A stretch of DNA of 64,000 bases from Rhizobium sp. R635 (GTDB taxonomy: Bacteria; Pseudomonadota; Alphaproteobacteria; Rhizobiales; Rhizobiaceae), in NCBI RefSeq assembly GCF_002211285.1, contig NZ_LOKX01000010.1:1-64000 (forward strand), written 5' to 3'. Below, one piece after another: positions 46,089 through 59,119 of this stretch. Position 1 is the first letter of the stretch; the number at the start of each line of letters is the position of its first letter. The notes beneath the pieces were generated by a model, which saw nothing but the letters and a program-made list of their open reading frames with translations, did no database searches and was not told the origin of the DNA. Both the position numbers and the translations under genes were made by a program.

Positions 46089-46841
46089 CTAACGGCCGCC
46101 GCTCACATTGAGGATCGCGCCGGTTATATAGGAAGCCGAAGGAGAGAGAAGGTAGAGGATCGCATCCGCCACCTCTTCGGGCGTACCGGTGCGCTGCATC
46201 GGGATCGACGGCGCCATTTCGCGCGGCCGGTCCGGCAGCCCGCCAGAAGCATGGATATCGGTTTCGATGATGCCTGGCCTGACCGCATTCACGCGGACGT
46301 CCTCGGCGGCGACCTCGCGCGCGAGCCCGACGGTGAACGTATCGATGGCGGCCTTCGAGGCGGCATAATCGACATACTGCGCCGGAGAACCGAGAACCGC
46401 AGCCATCGACGAGATGTTGACGATCGCGCCGCCGCGGCCGTTATGACGGCTCGACATGCGGCGTACCGCCTCTGCCGCGCAGAGTATGGAGCCGGTCACG
46501 TTGATCCGCAGCATGCGCTCGATCCGCTCCGCCGCCATCTCGTCGACCCGCTGCGGATAATCGACGATGCCGGCATTGTTGACGAGCCCGTCGAGCCGGC
46601 CGAAATGGCGGTCGACGGCCGCAAACATCGAGACGATATCGGCGGCATTGCCGACATCGCCCTCGATTGCCAGCGCCTCGCCGCCGGCCTCGGTGATCGA
46701 CGCAACGACAGCGTCGGCAGCCGCGCGGTTTGAGGCATAGTTCACCGCGACACGCCAGCCCTGGCGTGCGGCAAGGCGCGAGACGGCAGCGCCGATGCCC
46801 CGGCTGCCGCCGGTCACGAGAACGACAGGTGCACCGCTCAT
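46089..46841 (-). CDS. SDR-family oxidoreductase
   Basis: A 250-residue classical short-chain dehydrogenase. TGGSRGIG (cofactor), NNAG, NISSMAA with the catalytic Ser, YAASK and RPG..ETD are present. The start at 46841 overlaps the upstream stop (ATGA) and has AAGGA upstream; the ATG nine bases earlier would sit on that site. Substrate unknown. It resembles glucose-dehydrogenase or acyl-carrier-reductase type SDRs only in general features. Confidence 0.87.
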   Translation of the reverse strand: MSGAPVVLVTGGSRGIGAAVSRLAARQGWRVAVNYASNRAAADAVVASITEAGGEALAIEGDVGNAADIVSMFAAVDRHFGRLDGLVNNAGIVDYPQRVDEMAAERIERMLRINVTGSILCAAEAVRRMSSRHNGRGGAIVNISSMAAVLGSPAQYVDYAASKAAIDTFTVGLAREVAAEDVRVNAVRPGIIETDIHASGGLPDRPREMAPSIPMQRTGTPEEVADAILYLLSPSASYITGAILNVSGGR

Positions 46842-47368
46842 GTCGCGCATTCCTTGAAAACAAGCACGTCCCAGGGCGCCACGGAAGCCTTGCCCTCGCC
46901 CCAGGCACTGGATTCACGGATGGCCGGGCCAAGGCCGGGCAGCACCAGCTTTTCGGCCGCCACAGCACCCTCGGGCTGGAGATTGTCCATTTCGCCCTTG
47001 GCATCCATGCCGTAGACGGCGCCCTGCCAGACCGTACAGGCATTGAGATTCGCGCCCGTCACATCGCCCTCGGGGCAGTTGAACATCAGGATGCCGATCG
47101 CGCGTACCGGATCTTCCGACGGCATGACATAACCTTCCATCACGACGGACGTCTTCAGCGCGCTGACCTTGAACTGGTTGCTGGCGGCGGCCGACGCGGA
47201 ATTCAGCGGCGTGAAGCGCAATTCATAGGCGCCGTCGCGGTCGACATAGACGGCCCCTTCCTGCTTGCATTCGGCGCCGGATGCAGCGGCAGGCGCGGCG
47301 AAAAACGCAGCGGCCGCGATTGCAGCCATGCCTTTTCCTCCCGCCATGATGCCGATCTTTCCGCTCAT
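46838..47368 (-). CDS. Hypothetical secreted protein in the TCA operon
   Basis: A 176-residue protein with a signal peptide (about 1-30, Ala-rich, cut near AAASG-AE). The mature part has four Cys, which could form disulfides, and no motif I recognise. It describes a small beta-rich periplasmic protein at best. It starts with an ATGA overlap on the DUF4241 gene and ends with an ATGA overlap on the SDR gene, so the three are translated together. Function unknown. Confidence 0.75.
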   Translation of the reverse strand: MSGKIGIMAGGKGMAAIAAAAFFAAPAAASGAECKQEGAVYVDRDGAYELRFTPLNSASAAASNQFKVSALKTSVVMEGYVMPSEDPVRAIGILMFNCPEGDVTGANLNACTVWQGAVYGMDAKGEMDNLQPEGAVAAEKLVLPGLGPAIRESSAWGEGKASVAPWDVLVFKECAT

Positions 47369-48114
47369 TGTCCCTTCGGCTCTCTCCGCCCGTCGGCATT
47401 CTCGATCACGCCGAAATCCGTCAGCAGCACCAGCGGGCGGTCGTCCTTGTCGAGGCCCCAGAAAACCGGGTAGAACCCGTCGCCCCAGCCGCTCCAGAAG
47501 ACGGCGACATTGCCCTTCTTGCCGGCGACCGGCCGGTGGAGCGCATAGCGGCCCTTGTTGGCATCGAGGTCCGAAGCCAGCACGTCGTCGTAATAATTGA
47601 AGTCGGCATCCGGCTTCTGTGCCTGGACCTGCGCCTCGCGCTCGCCGATCAGAGCAAGCGTGTCGGCATCCATGTAGCAGCCGACGCCGGCATCGACGGG
47701 ATAGCCGAAAATCTCGCCGTCCTTCAGCGTCATCGGATCCTGTCCGGGCAGGACGGCAAGCTCCCAGTGATCCGGCTTGCCCTCGGCAAAGCGCATGCCG
47801 GCCGCCGCGATGCGCCCGGAAGCCTGGTAGAGCGTGACCGGATATTCCCCCGGCGCGACCGTCCTTGCGAGCGCCGGACGATCCGGCTGAGCGAGCGGAT
47901 CGGCCGCGACGATACGGCCGGAGGTCAGCTCGACATTGCCCATGTGGATCACGTTGATCGAGCGCGCGGAGAGTTCGGCATCGCCCAACGCCACCAGCTC
48001 GAAATTGCTGCTCGCCTTTCCGGCATCCCAGCCGGCAGCCGATGCGGAGACCGGGGTATGCGCGGCGGCAGCGCAAAGAAGAAGGCGCGCCGCTCGCAAG
48101 ATCCGGTTCCGCAT
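47365..48114 (-). CDS. Secreted DUF4241-domain protein
   Basis: A 249-residue protein with a signal peptide (about 1-27). The rest matches DUF4241: GEYPVTLYQA, then FGYPVDAGVGCYMDADT and the WSGWGDGFYPVFWGLD block near the end. DUF4241 has no established function. The gene starts 13 bases after sucB and overlaps the next gene. It is an unusual insertion between sucB and lpdA. Confidence 0.82.
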   Translation of the reverse strand: MRNRILRAARLLLCAAAAHTPVSASAAGWDAGKASSNFELVALGDAELSARSINVIHMGNVELTSGRIVAADPLAQPDRPALARTVAPGEYPVTLYQASGRIAAAGMRFAEGKPDHWELAVLPGQDPMTLKDGEIFGYPVDAGVGCYMDADTLALIGEREAQVQAQKPDADFNYYDDVLASDLDANKGRYALHRPVAGKKGNVAVFWSGWGDGFYPVFWGLDKDDRPLVLLTDFGVIENADGRREPKGQ

Positions 48115-48127
48115 CGAAAGCGCTCCC

Positions 48128-49378
<1,251 letters not shown>

Positions 49379-49417
49379 TGTTCAAATCCTGATTTCGTGT
49401 GTTTTCGTTTATGCGTT

Positions 49418-49726
49418 TCAGACGGCGGGCGGCCGCAAAATGATCGAGGGCATCGGCAGAATATCGAAACGGAAACCGAAACCGGAAGCGATGATCGGAT
49501 CGGCATCGGCGAGAGCCCGTGCAGCCGCCTGATCCTCGACCTCGACGACCGCCATGCCCCAAGCGCCTTCCCCTTCGAAGACGGGGCCGACCGTGACGGC
49601 CGTTCCCGCAAGGGCGTTTCGACGCCAGTATTCGGCATGGCTTTTCATCGCCGCCATTTCCTCCCCGGTCCCGTCATGCGGGAAAGTGGGGCGCGGCGGC
49701 GGCAGTCTCAGAAAGAAATAAGCCAT
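49418..49726 (-). CDS. YciI-like protein between sucA and sucB
   Basis: A 102-residue protein with the ferredoxin-like YCII fold: MAYFFLRLPPPRPTFPHD at the start, a GPVFEGEGAWGMAVVEVED strand and an ADADPIIASGFGFRFDI ending. The central His of the family appears as KSHAEYWRR. AAGGGGGG precedes the ATG. Function unknown. It lies 15 bases after sucA and 39 before sucB, so it is co-transcribed with the 2-oxoglutarate dehydrogenase genes. Confidence 0.82.
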   Translation of the reverse strand: MAYFFLRLPPPRPTFPHDGTGEEMAAMKSHAEYWRRNALAGTAVTVGPVFEGEGAWGMAVVEVEDQAAARALADADPIIASGFGFRFDILPMPSIILRPPAV

Positions 49727-49741
49727 TGCGCCCCCCTTGTA

Positions 49742-52726
49742 TTAGCCGCCCAGTGCATCCTCGAGGAATGCCGAGAGCTGCGAAAGATGCTTGGACATCA
49801 GGCCCGTCGCCGGCGAGGCGGCGGCCGGACGGCCGGTATAGCGGACACGCTGGTATTTCGCATCGATATGGGCAAGCACCCATTCGAGGAACGGGTCGAT
49901 GAACGACCATGCGCCCATGTTCTTCGGCTCTTCCTGGCACCAGACCATCTCGGCACCACGGAAGCGCGACAACTCGTTGATGAGTGCCTTTGCCGGGAAC
50001 GGATAGAGCTGTTCGACGCGCAGCAGGTAGATATCGTCGATACCGCGCTTTTCCCGCTCTTCCAGAAGATCGTAATAGACCTTGCCGGAGCACATGACGA
50101 CGCGTCGGATCTTGTTGTCTTTCTGCAGCTTGATCGGGCCGTCCTTGATCACCTCGGCATCGTCCCAGAGCAGGCGGTGGAAGGCGGATTCGCCCGCGAG
50201 TTCCGCAAGCGTCGAGACCGCCCGCTTGTGGCGCAGCAGCGACTTCGGCGTCATCAGGATCAGCGGCTTGCGGAAGTCGCGCTTCAGCTGACGGCGCAGG
50301 ATGTGGAAGTAGTTCGCCGGCGTCGTGACGTTGGCGACCTGCATGTTGTCTTCCGCACAGAGTTGCAGGAAGCGTTCCAGGCGAGCCGAAGAGTGCTCCG
50401 GACCCTGACCTTCATAACCGTGCGGCAGCAGGCAGACGAGGCCCGACATGCGCAGCCACTTGCGTTCGCCCGACGAGATGAACTGGTCGAAGACGACCTG
50501 CGCGCCGTTGGCAAAATCGCCGAACTGCGCTTCCCAAAGCGTCAGCGCATTCGGGCGAGCCAGCGAGTAGCCGTATTCGAAGCCGAGAACGGCTTCTTCC
50601 GAAAGCATCGAATTGATGACTTCGTAACGGGCCTGCGTCGGCGCGAGATTGGCGAGCGGAATATAGCGTTCTTCGGTCTCCTGATCGTAGAGAACCGAAT
50701 GGCGCTGCGAGAAGGTGCCGCGTTCGCAATCCTGGCCGGACAGGCGGATCTTGTGGCCTTCGACGACGAGCGAACCGAAGGCGAGAGCTTCGGCCATCGC
50801 CCAGTCGAGGCCTTCGCCGGTGCCGATCATGTTGGCGCGGTTTTCCATGAAGCGCTGGATCGTGCGATGCGCGTTGAAACCTGCCGGGATCTCGGAGAGC
50901 TTGCGGCCGATCTCCTTCAAGGTCTTCATCGGCACGGCGGTCTTGCCGCGGCGCTGTTCGTCCTGATTGTCGGCCGTGCGCAGACCGGACCATTCGCCGT
51001 CCAGCCAGTCGGCCTTATTCGGCTTGTAGTGCTGGCCGGCATCGAACTCCTGTTCGAGATGCGCGCGCCAATCAGCCTTCATCTTCTCCACTTCGCCATC
51101 GGTGAGCAGGCCTTCGGCGACGAGACGCGCGGCATAGAGCTGCAGCACGGTCTTGTGGCCGCGGATCACCTTGTACATCTTCGGCTGCGTGAAGGATGGC
51201 TCGTCGCCTTCATTATGGCCGTAGCGACGGTAGCAGAACATGTCGAGCACCACAGGCTTGTGGAACTTCATGCGGAATTCGGTGGCGATCTTGGCCGCGT
51301 AGACCACCGCTTCCGGATCGTCGCCGTTGACGTGCAGGATCGGTGCTTCGATCATCTTGGCGACGTCGGACGGATAGGGCGACGAGCGCGAGAAGGCCGG
51401 GTTCGTGGTGAAGCCGATCTGGTTGTTGATGATGACGTGCATCGTGCCGGCAACGCGGTGACCGCGCAGACCGGACAGGCCGAGGATTTCGGCGATGACG
51501 CCCTGGCCGGCAAAAGCCGCGTCGCCGTGGATCAGGAGCGGCAGGACCTTGGCGCGTTCGGAAAGCGGAATGATGTCGCCGTCCCAGACGGAGGCGCTCA
51601 TGTCCTGCTTGGCGCGGGCCTTGCCCATGACGACGGGATCGACGATTTCGAGATGCGAAGGGTTCGCGGTCAGCGAAACGTGCACCTTGTTGCCGTCGAA
51701 TTCGCGGTCGGAGGAGGCGCCGAGATGGTACTTGACGTCGCCGGAACCTTCGACTTCGTCAGGCGCGTAGGAGCCGCCCTTGAATTCGTGGAAGATGGCG
51801 CGGTGCGGCTTGCCCATGACCTGGGAGAGCACGTTGAGGCGGCCGCGATGGGCCATGCCGAACACGGCTTCCTTGAGGCCGAGATGGCCGCCGCGCTTCA
51901 GGATCTGTTCGAGCGCCGGGATCAGCGATTCACCGCCGTCGAGGCCGAAGCGCTTGGTGCCCTTGAACTTGACGTCGAGGAACTGCTCGTAGCCTTCGGC
52001 TTCGACGAGCTTGGCGAGGATCGCCTTCTTGCCTTCCGGGGAGAAGGCCACGCCCTTGTCAGGACCTTCGATGCGCTCCTGGATCCAGGCCTTCTCTTCC
52101 GGGTTGGAGATATGCATGAATTCGACGCCGAGCGTCGAGCAGTAGGTGCGTTCGAGGATCTCGATCATCTCGCGGATGGTCGCGTATTCCAGGCCGAGCA
52201 CGTTGTCGATGAAGATCCTGCGGTCGTAATCGGCTGATGTGAAGCCGTAATTTTCCGGCGACAGCTCGCGATAGTCGTCGACGGCGGCGGCGATGCCGAG
52301 CGGATCGAGCTTGGCATGCAGGTGGCCGCGCATGCGGTAGGCGCGGATCATCATGATGGCGCGGACGGAATCGCGCGTCGCCTGCAGCACGTCGGTGCTG
52401 TCGGCGGGCTTGCCCTCGGCTGCGGCCTTCGCCTTCACCTTGGTCTCGATCACCTTCTCGACGATGCCCCAGTCGCCGTCGAGCGCCGACACCAGATCGC
52501 CGCCGGCTGCCAGCGGCCAGTTCTTCTTGCGCCAGGAGGCACCCTTGGCCGCCTTCTTCACATCGGCAGGATCGTCTTCCAGCGCCTTGAAGAAGGTGCG
52601 CCACTGATCGTCCACCGACGCCGGGTCCTCTTCGTAGCGCGCATAGAGCTGCTCGATATAGGCCGCGTTGGCGCCATCCAGAAACGAGGTGATCTGAAAC
52701 TGCTCGTTGGCTTCTTGCCGTGCCAT
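49742..52726 (-). CDS. sucA: 2-oxoglutarate dehydrogenase E1
   Basis: A 994-residue thiamine-diphosphate enzyme that decarboxylates 2-oxoglutarate. The N-terminal FLDGANAAYIEQLYARYEEDP segment, the EAVFGMAHRGRLNVL motif, HGDAAFAGQGVIAE and the C-terminal EEPKNMGAW are all diagnostic. The ATG at 52726 is chosen; the longest ORF adds 33 unsupported residues. A hairpin and a 168-base gap separate it from sucD. Confidence 0.97.
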   Translation of the reverse strand: MARQEANEQFQITSFLDGANAAYIEQLYARYEEDPASVDDQWRTFFKALEDDPADVKKAAKGASWRKKNWPLAAGGDLVSALDGDWGIVEKVIETKVKAKAAAEGKPADSTDVLQATRDSVRAIMMIRAYRMRGHLHAKLDPLGIAAAVDDYRELSPENYGFTSADYDRRIFIDNVLGLEYATIREMIEILERTYCSTLGVEFMHISNPEEKAWIQERIEGPDKGVAFSPEGKKAILAKLVEAEGYEQFLDVKFKGTKRFGLDGGESLIPALEQILKRGGHLGLKEAVFGMAHRGRLNVLSQVMGKPHRAIFHEFKGGSYAPDEVEGSGDVKYHLGASSDREFDGNKVHVSLTANPSHLEIVDPVVMGKARAKQDMSASVWDGDIIPLSERAKVLPLLIHGDAAFAGQGVIAEILGLSGLRGHRVAGTMHVIINNQIGFTTNPAFSRSSPYPSDVAKMIEAPILHVNGDDPEAVVYAAKIATEFRMKFHKPVVLDMFCYRRYGHNEGDEPSFTQPKMYKVIRGHKTVLQLYAARLVAEGLLTDGEVEKMKADWRAHLEQEFDAGQHYKPNKADWLDGEWSGLRTADNQDEQRRGKTAVPMKTLKEIGRKLSEIPAGFNAHRTIQRFMENRANMIGTGEGLDWAMAEALAFGSLVVEGHKIRLSGQDCERGTFSQRHSVLYDQETEERYIPLANLAPTQARYEVINSMLSEEAVLGFEYGYSLARPNALTLWEAQFGDFANGAQVVFDQFISSGERKWLRMSGLVCLLPHGYEGQGPEHSSARLERFLQLCAEDNMQVANVTTPANYFHILRRQLKRDFRKPLILMTPKSLLRHKRAVSTLAELAGESAFHRLLWDDAEVIKDGPIKLQKDNKIRRVVMCSGKVYYDLLEEREKRGIDDIYLLRVEQLYPFPAKALINELSRFRGAEMVWCQEEPKNMGAWSFIDPFLEWVLAHIDAKYQRVRYTGRPAAASPATGLMSKHLSQLSAFLEDALGG

Positions 52727-52845
52727 GGTGATATGCGAACGCTTCCGTCCGCCTCCTGACTTTGATGAATTTGCCGGATCGATCGCCGGCTGCCGCATTC
52801 CGATTGCCGCCTGTCCGCGGCGCATCTGCTGGTCTCGTGTGCGAG

Positions 52846-52881
52846 CCGGGCGGAAGGCGCAGATGCCGTTCCTCCGCCCGG
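52846..52881 (-). repeat. Hairpin between sucD and sucA
   Basis: CCGGGCGGA (52846-52854) and TCCGCCCGG (52873-52881) are a perfect 9-bp inverted repeat with a possible inner GGC/GCC pair. No T-run follows on the minus strand. It may be a processing or stability element that lets sucCD and sucAB accumulate differently. Confidence 0.6.
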
Positions 52882-52894
52882 TCTATAGGTGGCT

Positions 52895-53797
52895 TCAGCC
52901 CTTGAGGACTTCAACCAGCGTCTTGCCCAGGCGGGCTGGAGACGGAGACACCTTGATGCCTGCCGATTCCATCGCCGCGATCTTCGATTCGGCGTCGCCC
53001 TTGCCGCCCGATACCACGGCGCCGGCATGGCCCATGGTGCGGCCCTTCGGCGCCGTGCGGCCGGCGATGAAGCCGGCCATCGGCTTCTTGCGGCCCTTCT
53101 TGGCTTCGTCCTTGAGGAACTGGGCCGCGTCTTCTTCAGCCGAGCCACCGATTTCGCCGATCATGATGATCGAGGTCGTGGCTTCGTCAGCCAGGAACAT
53201 CTCGAGCACGTCGATGAATTCGGTGCCCTTGACCGGGTCGCCGCCGATGCCGACGGCCGTCGTCTGGCCGAGACCTTCGTTGGAGGTCTGGAAGACGGCT
53301 TCGTAGGTCAGCGTGCCCGAGCGGGAAACGATGCCGACCGAACCCTTGCGGAAGATCGAGCCCGGCATGATGCCGATCTTGCACTCTTCCGGCGTCAGGA
53401 TGCCCGGGCAGTTCGGTCCGAGCAGGCGCGACTTGGAGCGGTCGAGGCGAGCCTTGACGCGCACCATGTCCATGACCGGGATGCCTTCGGTGATGCAGGT
53501 GATGAACGGGATCTCGGCGTCGATCGCCTCGATGATCGCATCGGCAGCACCTGCCGGCGGAACGTAGATGACGGTCGCGTCGGCGCCGGTCTTTTCCTTG
53601 CCTTCGGCGACGGTTGCGAAGATCGGCAGGCTTTCGCCCTTTGCGCCGGTCCAGGTTTCACCACCCTTCTTCGGGTGGATACCGCCGACCATCTGGGTGC
53701 CGTAGTAGGCAAGCGCCTGTTCGGTGTGGAACGTGCCGGTCTTGCCGGTCAGACCCTGAACGAGGACCTTGGTGTCTTTATTGACGAGAATAGACAT
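52895..53797 (-). CDS. sucD: Succinyl-CoA synthetase alpha subunit
   Basis: A 300-residue subunit binding CoA and carrying the phosphohistidine in [12 protein letters not shown] near residue 250. [20 protein letters not shown] at the start is the CoA-binding signature and [11 protein letters not shown] is also present. It pairs with sucC, 18 bases upstream. Confidence 0.98.
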   Translation of the reverse strand: MSILVNKDTKVLVQGLTGKTGTFHTEQALAYYGTQMVGGIHPKKGGETWTGAKGESLPIFATVAEGKEKTGADATVIYVPPAGAADAIIEAIDAEIPFITCITEGIPVMDMVRVKARLDRSKSRLLGPNCPGILTPEECKIGIMPGSIFRKGSVGIVSRSGTLTYEAVFQTSNEGLGQTTAVGIGGDPVKGTEFIDVLEMFLADEATTSIIMIGEIGGSAEEDAAQFLKDEAKKGRKKPMAGFIAGRTAPKGRTMGHAGAVVSGGKGDAESKIAAMESAGIKVSPSPARLGKTLVEVLKG

Positions 53798-53815
53798 TCT
53801 TTCCGATCCTTCAAA

Positions 53816-55009
<1,194 letters not shown>

Positions 55010-55044
55010 GGGGTCTATCCCTGTTTCGATTACTTGAGCGCCAA

Positions 55045-56103
<1,059 letters not shown>

Positions 56104-56146
56104 TTAATTTTGATGCAGCATTTTCAATCGTTTAGATACTAAAATT

Positions 56147-56162
56147 CTTACGTAAACGTAAG
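56147..56162. promoter_or_regulatory. Palindromic operator candidate upstream of mdh
   Basis: CTTACGT-AA-ACGTAAG, a perfect 16-bp dyad in an AT-rich stretch between the zapE stop and mdh. Its ACGT-centred half-sites resemble dyads bound by MerR-family regulators of acyl-CoA or branched-chain amino-acid catabolism (LiuR type), from memory. It could control the TCA operon. Confidence 0.55.
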
Positions 56163-56181
56163 ATATTTTGTCACTGGATCG

Positions 56182-57345
56182 TCACTCTGCGGCCCGTTTC
56201 TCATGGTGCAGCGCAAGATATTCCGCGCTCCGCATCTCGAACAGGCGCGATGCCGTGCGATCGAATTCGAAGCCTTCGGTGCCCCGGCGATTGAGGAGCA
56301 GTTCCTCCGGCATCGCCGCCGCCGATATGTAAAGCCGCACGGCATGATCGTAGAACGTATCGACCAGAATGATGAAGCGCTTGATTTGGTTCCGCTTCTC
56401 CGGGCCGAGCAAGGGAACGTGATCGAGGAAGACCGTATCGAAGCGTTCGGCGATGGCGAGAAAATCGACTGCTCCGAGCGGCTTGTCGCAAAGGTCTGTG
56501 AAGGAGAAGCGCGCCATGCGGTCGGCGGCGAGCGGCACATGGATGGAGCGCCCCTTCATCGGAATGTCGAGCGGCTGCGCCTTGCGGCCGTGCAGCGCCT
56601 GCGTCCAGGACGCCTCCATCGCCATGTCGTTATGCTCGTTGATCGGCACGAGATAGACGGGCTGGCTATTCAGCTTCTCCATCCGGTAATCGGTCGGCGA
56701 ATCCAGCGTGACGACATCGACATGCTGCTTGAGCAGAGCGACGAAGGGCAGGAAGAGCCCGCGGTTAAGACCGTCCCTGTAGAGATTGTCGGGTTCGACG
56801 TTCGAGGTCGCGACCAGCACGCATCCCCGCGCAAAGAGTTCGGAGAACAATCGCGACAGGATCATCGCGTCGGCAATGTCGGTGACCGTGAACTCGTCGA
56901 AGCAGAGCAGTTCCGCTTCCTCGTAAAGGGCTGTGGCGACCGGCGGCATCGGGTCCGCCTGCTTCGTTTCGCCGTTCTTGAGCTTCAGCCGGTGCGCCGC
57001 GATGCGGTTGTGCACGTCCGCCATGAATTCGTGGAAATGCGCCCGCCGCTTCTTCCTGCACGGCGCCATCGCGAAGAACATGTCCATCAGCATGGTCTTG
57101 CCGCGTCCGACGCTGCCGTGGATATAGAGCCCCTTGATGCCGCCGGCGGCTTTCTTCTTCGATGCGAACAGCCAGCCGAGCGCGCTCGATTTTGCCGCCG
57201 GCCTTTGCTGCTTCAGCCCGGCAAGCACCCGGTCCAGGCTTTTCGCCACATCCATCTGGGCGGAATCGACCTGCAACGCGCCTGCGAGCGTCAGCGATTT
57301 AAGCTGTTCGCAAACGCTGAGCGCATAATCTGGCATTGGCTGCAT
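56182..57345 (-). CDS. zapE: ZapE/AFG1-family ATPase
   Basis: A 387-residue AAA-type ATPase. GLYIHGSVGRGKTMLMDMFF is the Walker A region near residue 80, LLCFDEFTVTDIADAMIL the Walker B, and FLPFVALLKQHVDVVTLDSPTDYR is the family's conserved block. In E. coli ZapE acts on the Z-ring under low oxygen; mitochondrial AFG1 helps handle respiratory proteins. Its place between mdh and the sdh genes fits a respiratory link but is also just gene order common in this group. Confidence 0.93.
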   Translation of the reverse strand: MQPMPDYALSVCEQLKSLTLAGALQVDSAQMDVAKSLDRVLAGLKQQRPAAKSSALGWLFASKKKAAGGIKGLYIHGSVGRGKTMLMDMFFAMAPCRKKRRAHFHEFMADVHNRIAAHRLKLKNGETKQADPMPPVATALYEEAELLCFDEFTVTDIADAMILSRLFSELFARGCVLVATSNVEPDNLYRDGLNRGLFLPFVALLKQHVDVVTLDSPTDYRMEKLNSQPVYLVPINEHNDMAMEASWTQALHGRKAQPLDIPMKGRSIHVPLAADRMARFSFTDLCDKPLGAVDFLAIAERFDTVFLDHVPLLGPEKRNQIKRFIILVDTFYDHAVRLYISAAAMPEELLLNRRGTEGFEFDRTASRLFEMRSAEYLALHHEKRAAE

Positions 57346-57423
57346 GAGGGCATATCCGCCTGTCAGTCATCGGCGGAAACCCGCCGGATCATTTACCGCC
57401 GGTTTGCTTACCCGCCGGTTCGC

Positions 57424-57939
57424 TTACCGGCTGAGGCTGATCTGCTGGCCCGTGCTGGTCTGTCCCTCGAAGCGGTTGTCGGCCGTCTTGTAGACGCTGC
57501 CGATCTGGTTGCCCGAGCGGTCCTTGAGCAACACCTGCTTGCCGGCAACCTCCCAGGAGCCCATCGCCGTCAACTCGCCGACACAGCCGCGCGTGCCGCC
57601 GCGCGAACCGCTGCCGAGATTGGTGAGGGTGAGAAACATGTCGCAGCTGCCGTTGACTCGCCAGCTTCCGACCATCGATTCCTTGGTGACATCGAGCGCA
57701 TTCGCGGCCATTGCACCGGGCTGCGCACCCGGCATCGGCGACGTCGCCGTCGGCGCGGCCGGAAACTGCGAGCTGCCGGTCGGCGGCGGAAGCTGCCCAC
57801 CCTGCACGGAGGGAACGGGCTGCGCCGTCAACGGCGCCGGCCCGGCGTTCGAGTTGGAGCTGTAATCATATGCCGTACGCTGACAACCGGCTAGCGCGAG
57901 AGCCACCACCAGACCTGTCATCGCATATCGCAACTGCAT
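57424..57939 (-). CDS. omp19: Omp19-like lipoprotein, AprI/Inh protease-inhibitor family
   Basis: A 171-residue lipoprotein. The signal ends in LALAGC (Cys19). A Pro/Gln/Gly-rich linker (about 20-85) precedes a C-terminal beta-barrel domain with the Inh-type pair of Cys (SCDMFLTL and [15 protein letters not shown]) and the ending [16 protein letters not shown], very close to Brucella Omp19. Omp19 is an outer-membrane lipoprotein with protease-inhibitor activity. Three ATGs are stacked (57945, 57942, 57939) after AGGAG; the third has the best spacing. Confidence 0.88.
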   Translation of the reverse strand: MQLRYAMTGLVVALALAGCQRTAYDYSSNSNAGPAPLTAQPVPSVQGGQLPPPTGSSQFPAAPTATSPMPGAQPGAMAANALDVTKESMVGSWRVNGSCDMFLTLTNLGSGSRGGTRGCVGELTAMGSWEVAGKQVLLKDRSGNQIGSVYKTADNRFEGQTSTGQQISLSR

Positions 57940-58321
57940 CATCATACTCCTGAATTCGGCTATCGCCGCGAAGAAACGGGCGTGAGACAAGTCCGATTAT
58001 CGTAATTCGCTTTGGTTAATCAAGTCGGGCGGCATAAATTGCCCGTGACAACAACTAACCGAAAAACGATACAGTTCAACTGTCTCGCTGCAAAACTTCC
58101 TGCACATAGAATTTGTCAGCAAGGTGTTGCGCGCATTCATCTCTGCCGGGATCCCAGTCAAAGTCTCGTATCATCTTGGAATAGTATGTGACCGACTTCG
58201 CAGGAAGGATTGCAGCCGCTCGATGCGAATGCCGGCCCGCGGACCGAGGCGAGCCGCGACCTGATCTCTCTGACGGCTTCCGGATCGAAGCCGTCTATTC
58301 CGCCCTCGCCGTGCACCCGGA
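57940..58321. other. Intergenic region, omp19 to sdhB
   Basis: About 380 bases that contain the omp19 promoter and the 3' side of sdhB. An inverted repeat GACGGCTTC/GAAGCCGTC (58272-58280 and 58287-58295) lies about 27 bases after the sdhB stop and could be a weak terminator for the sdh operon, without a T-run. The small ORFs here overlap sdhB antisense and are not convincing. Confidence 0.5.
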
Positions 58322-59101
58322 TCAAACCCGGCGCTCGACCATCATCTTCTTGATTTCGGCGATCGCCTTGGCAGGGTTGAGGCCCTTGGGGCAGGTCTGC
58401 GCGCAGTTCATGATCGTGTGGCAGCGGTAGAGACGGAACGGATCTTCGAGATTGTCGAGACGCTCGCCGGTCGCTTCGTCTCTGGAATCGATCAGCCAGC
58501 GATAGGCCTGCAGCAGGACGGCCGGGCCGAGATAGCGGTCGCCGTTCCACCAGTAGCTCGGACAGGAGGTCGAGCAGCAGGCGCAGAGGATGCATTCATA
58601 GAGGCCGTCGAGCTTCTGACGATCCTCGTGGCTCTGCTTCCATTCCTTGGCCGGCGCCGGCGATACCGTCTTCAGCCAGGGCTCGATCGAGCGGTGCTGG
58701 GCGTAGAAATTGGTGAGATCGGGAACCAGATCCTTGACGACGGGCAGATGCGGCAGCGGATAGATCTTCACCGAGCCCTTGATATCGTCCATCCCCTTGG
58801 TGCAGGCCAGCGTGTTCGTGCCGTCGATGTTCATCGCGCAGGAACCGCAAATGCCCTCGCGACAGGAGCGGCGCAAGGTCAGCGTCGGGTCGATCTTGTT
58901 CTTGATGTAGAGCAGACCGTCGAGCACCATCGGGCCGCAATCGTCGACATCGATGTAGAAAGTGTCGATCGACGGGTTCTGCCCGTCGTCCGGGCTCCAG
59001 CGGTAGACGCGGAACTCGCGGGTGTTCGTCGCACCCGCCGGCTTCGGCCAGACCTTGCCTTCGCGCATCTGAGAATTCTTGGGGAGAGCGAGTTCAACCA
59101 T
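58322..59101 (-). CDS. sdhB: Succinate dehydrogenase iron-sulfur subunit
   Basis: A 259-residue subunit carrying three clusters: [2Fe-2S] in [13 protein letters not shown], [4Fe-4S] in [16 protein letters not shown] and [3Fe-4S] in [15 protein letters not shown]. It relays electrons from SdhA to ubiquinone in complex II. It follows sdhA by 18 bases. Confidence 0.98.
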   Translation of the reverse strand: MVELALPKNSQMREGKVWPKPAGATNTREFRVYRWSPDDGQNPSIDTFYIDVDDCGPMVLDGLLYIKNKIDPTLTLRRSCREGICGSCAMNIDGTNTLACTKGMDDIKGSVKIYPLPHLPVVKDLVPDLTNFYAQHRSIEPWLKTVSPAPAKEWKQSHEDRQKLDGLYECILCACCSTSCPSYWWNGDRYLGPAVLLQAYRWLIDSRDEATGERLDNLEDPFRLYRCHTIMNCAQTCPKGLNPAKAIAEIKKMMVERRV

Positions 59102-59119
59102 ATCCGGTTCCTCTTGAAA

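Noticed and set aside
44005..46092. A 695-codon open frame on the plus strand
   Set aside because: It is antisense to lpdA and the LysE-type gene and has no recognisable domain.
58188..58430. An 80-codon ORF downstream of sdhB on the plus strand
   Set aside because: It overlaps sdhB antisense, has no ribosome-binding site and shows no recognisable domain.
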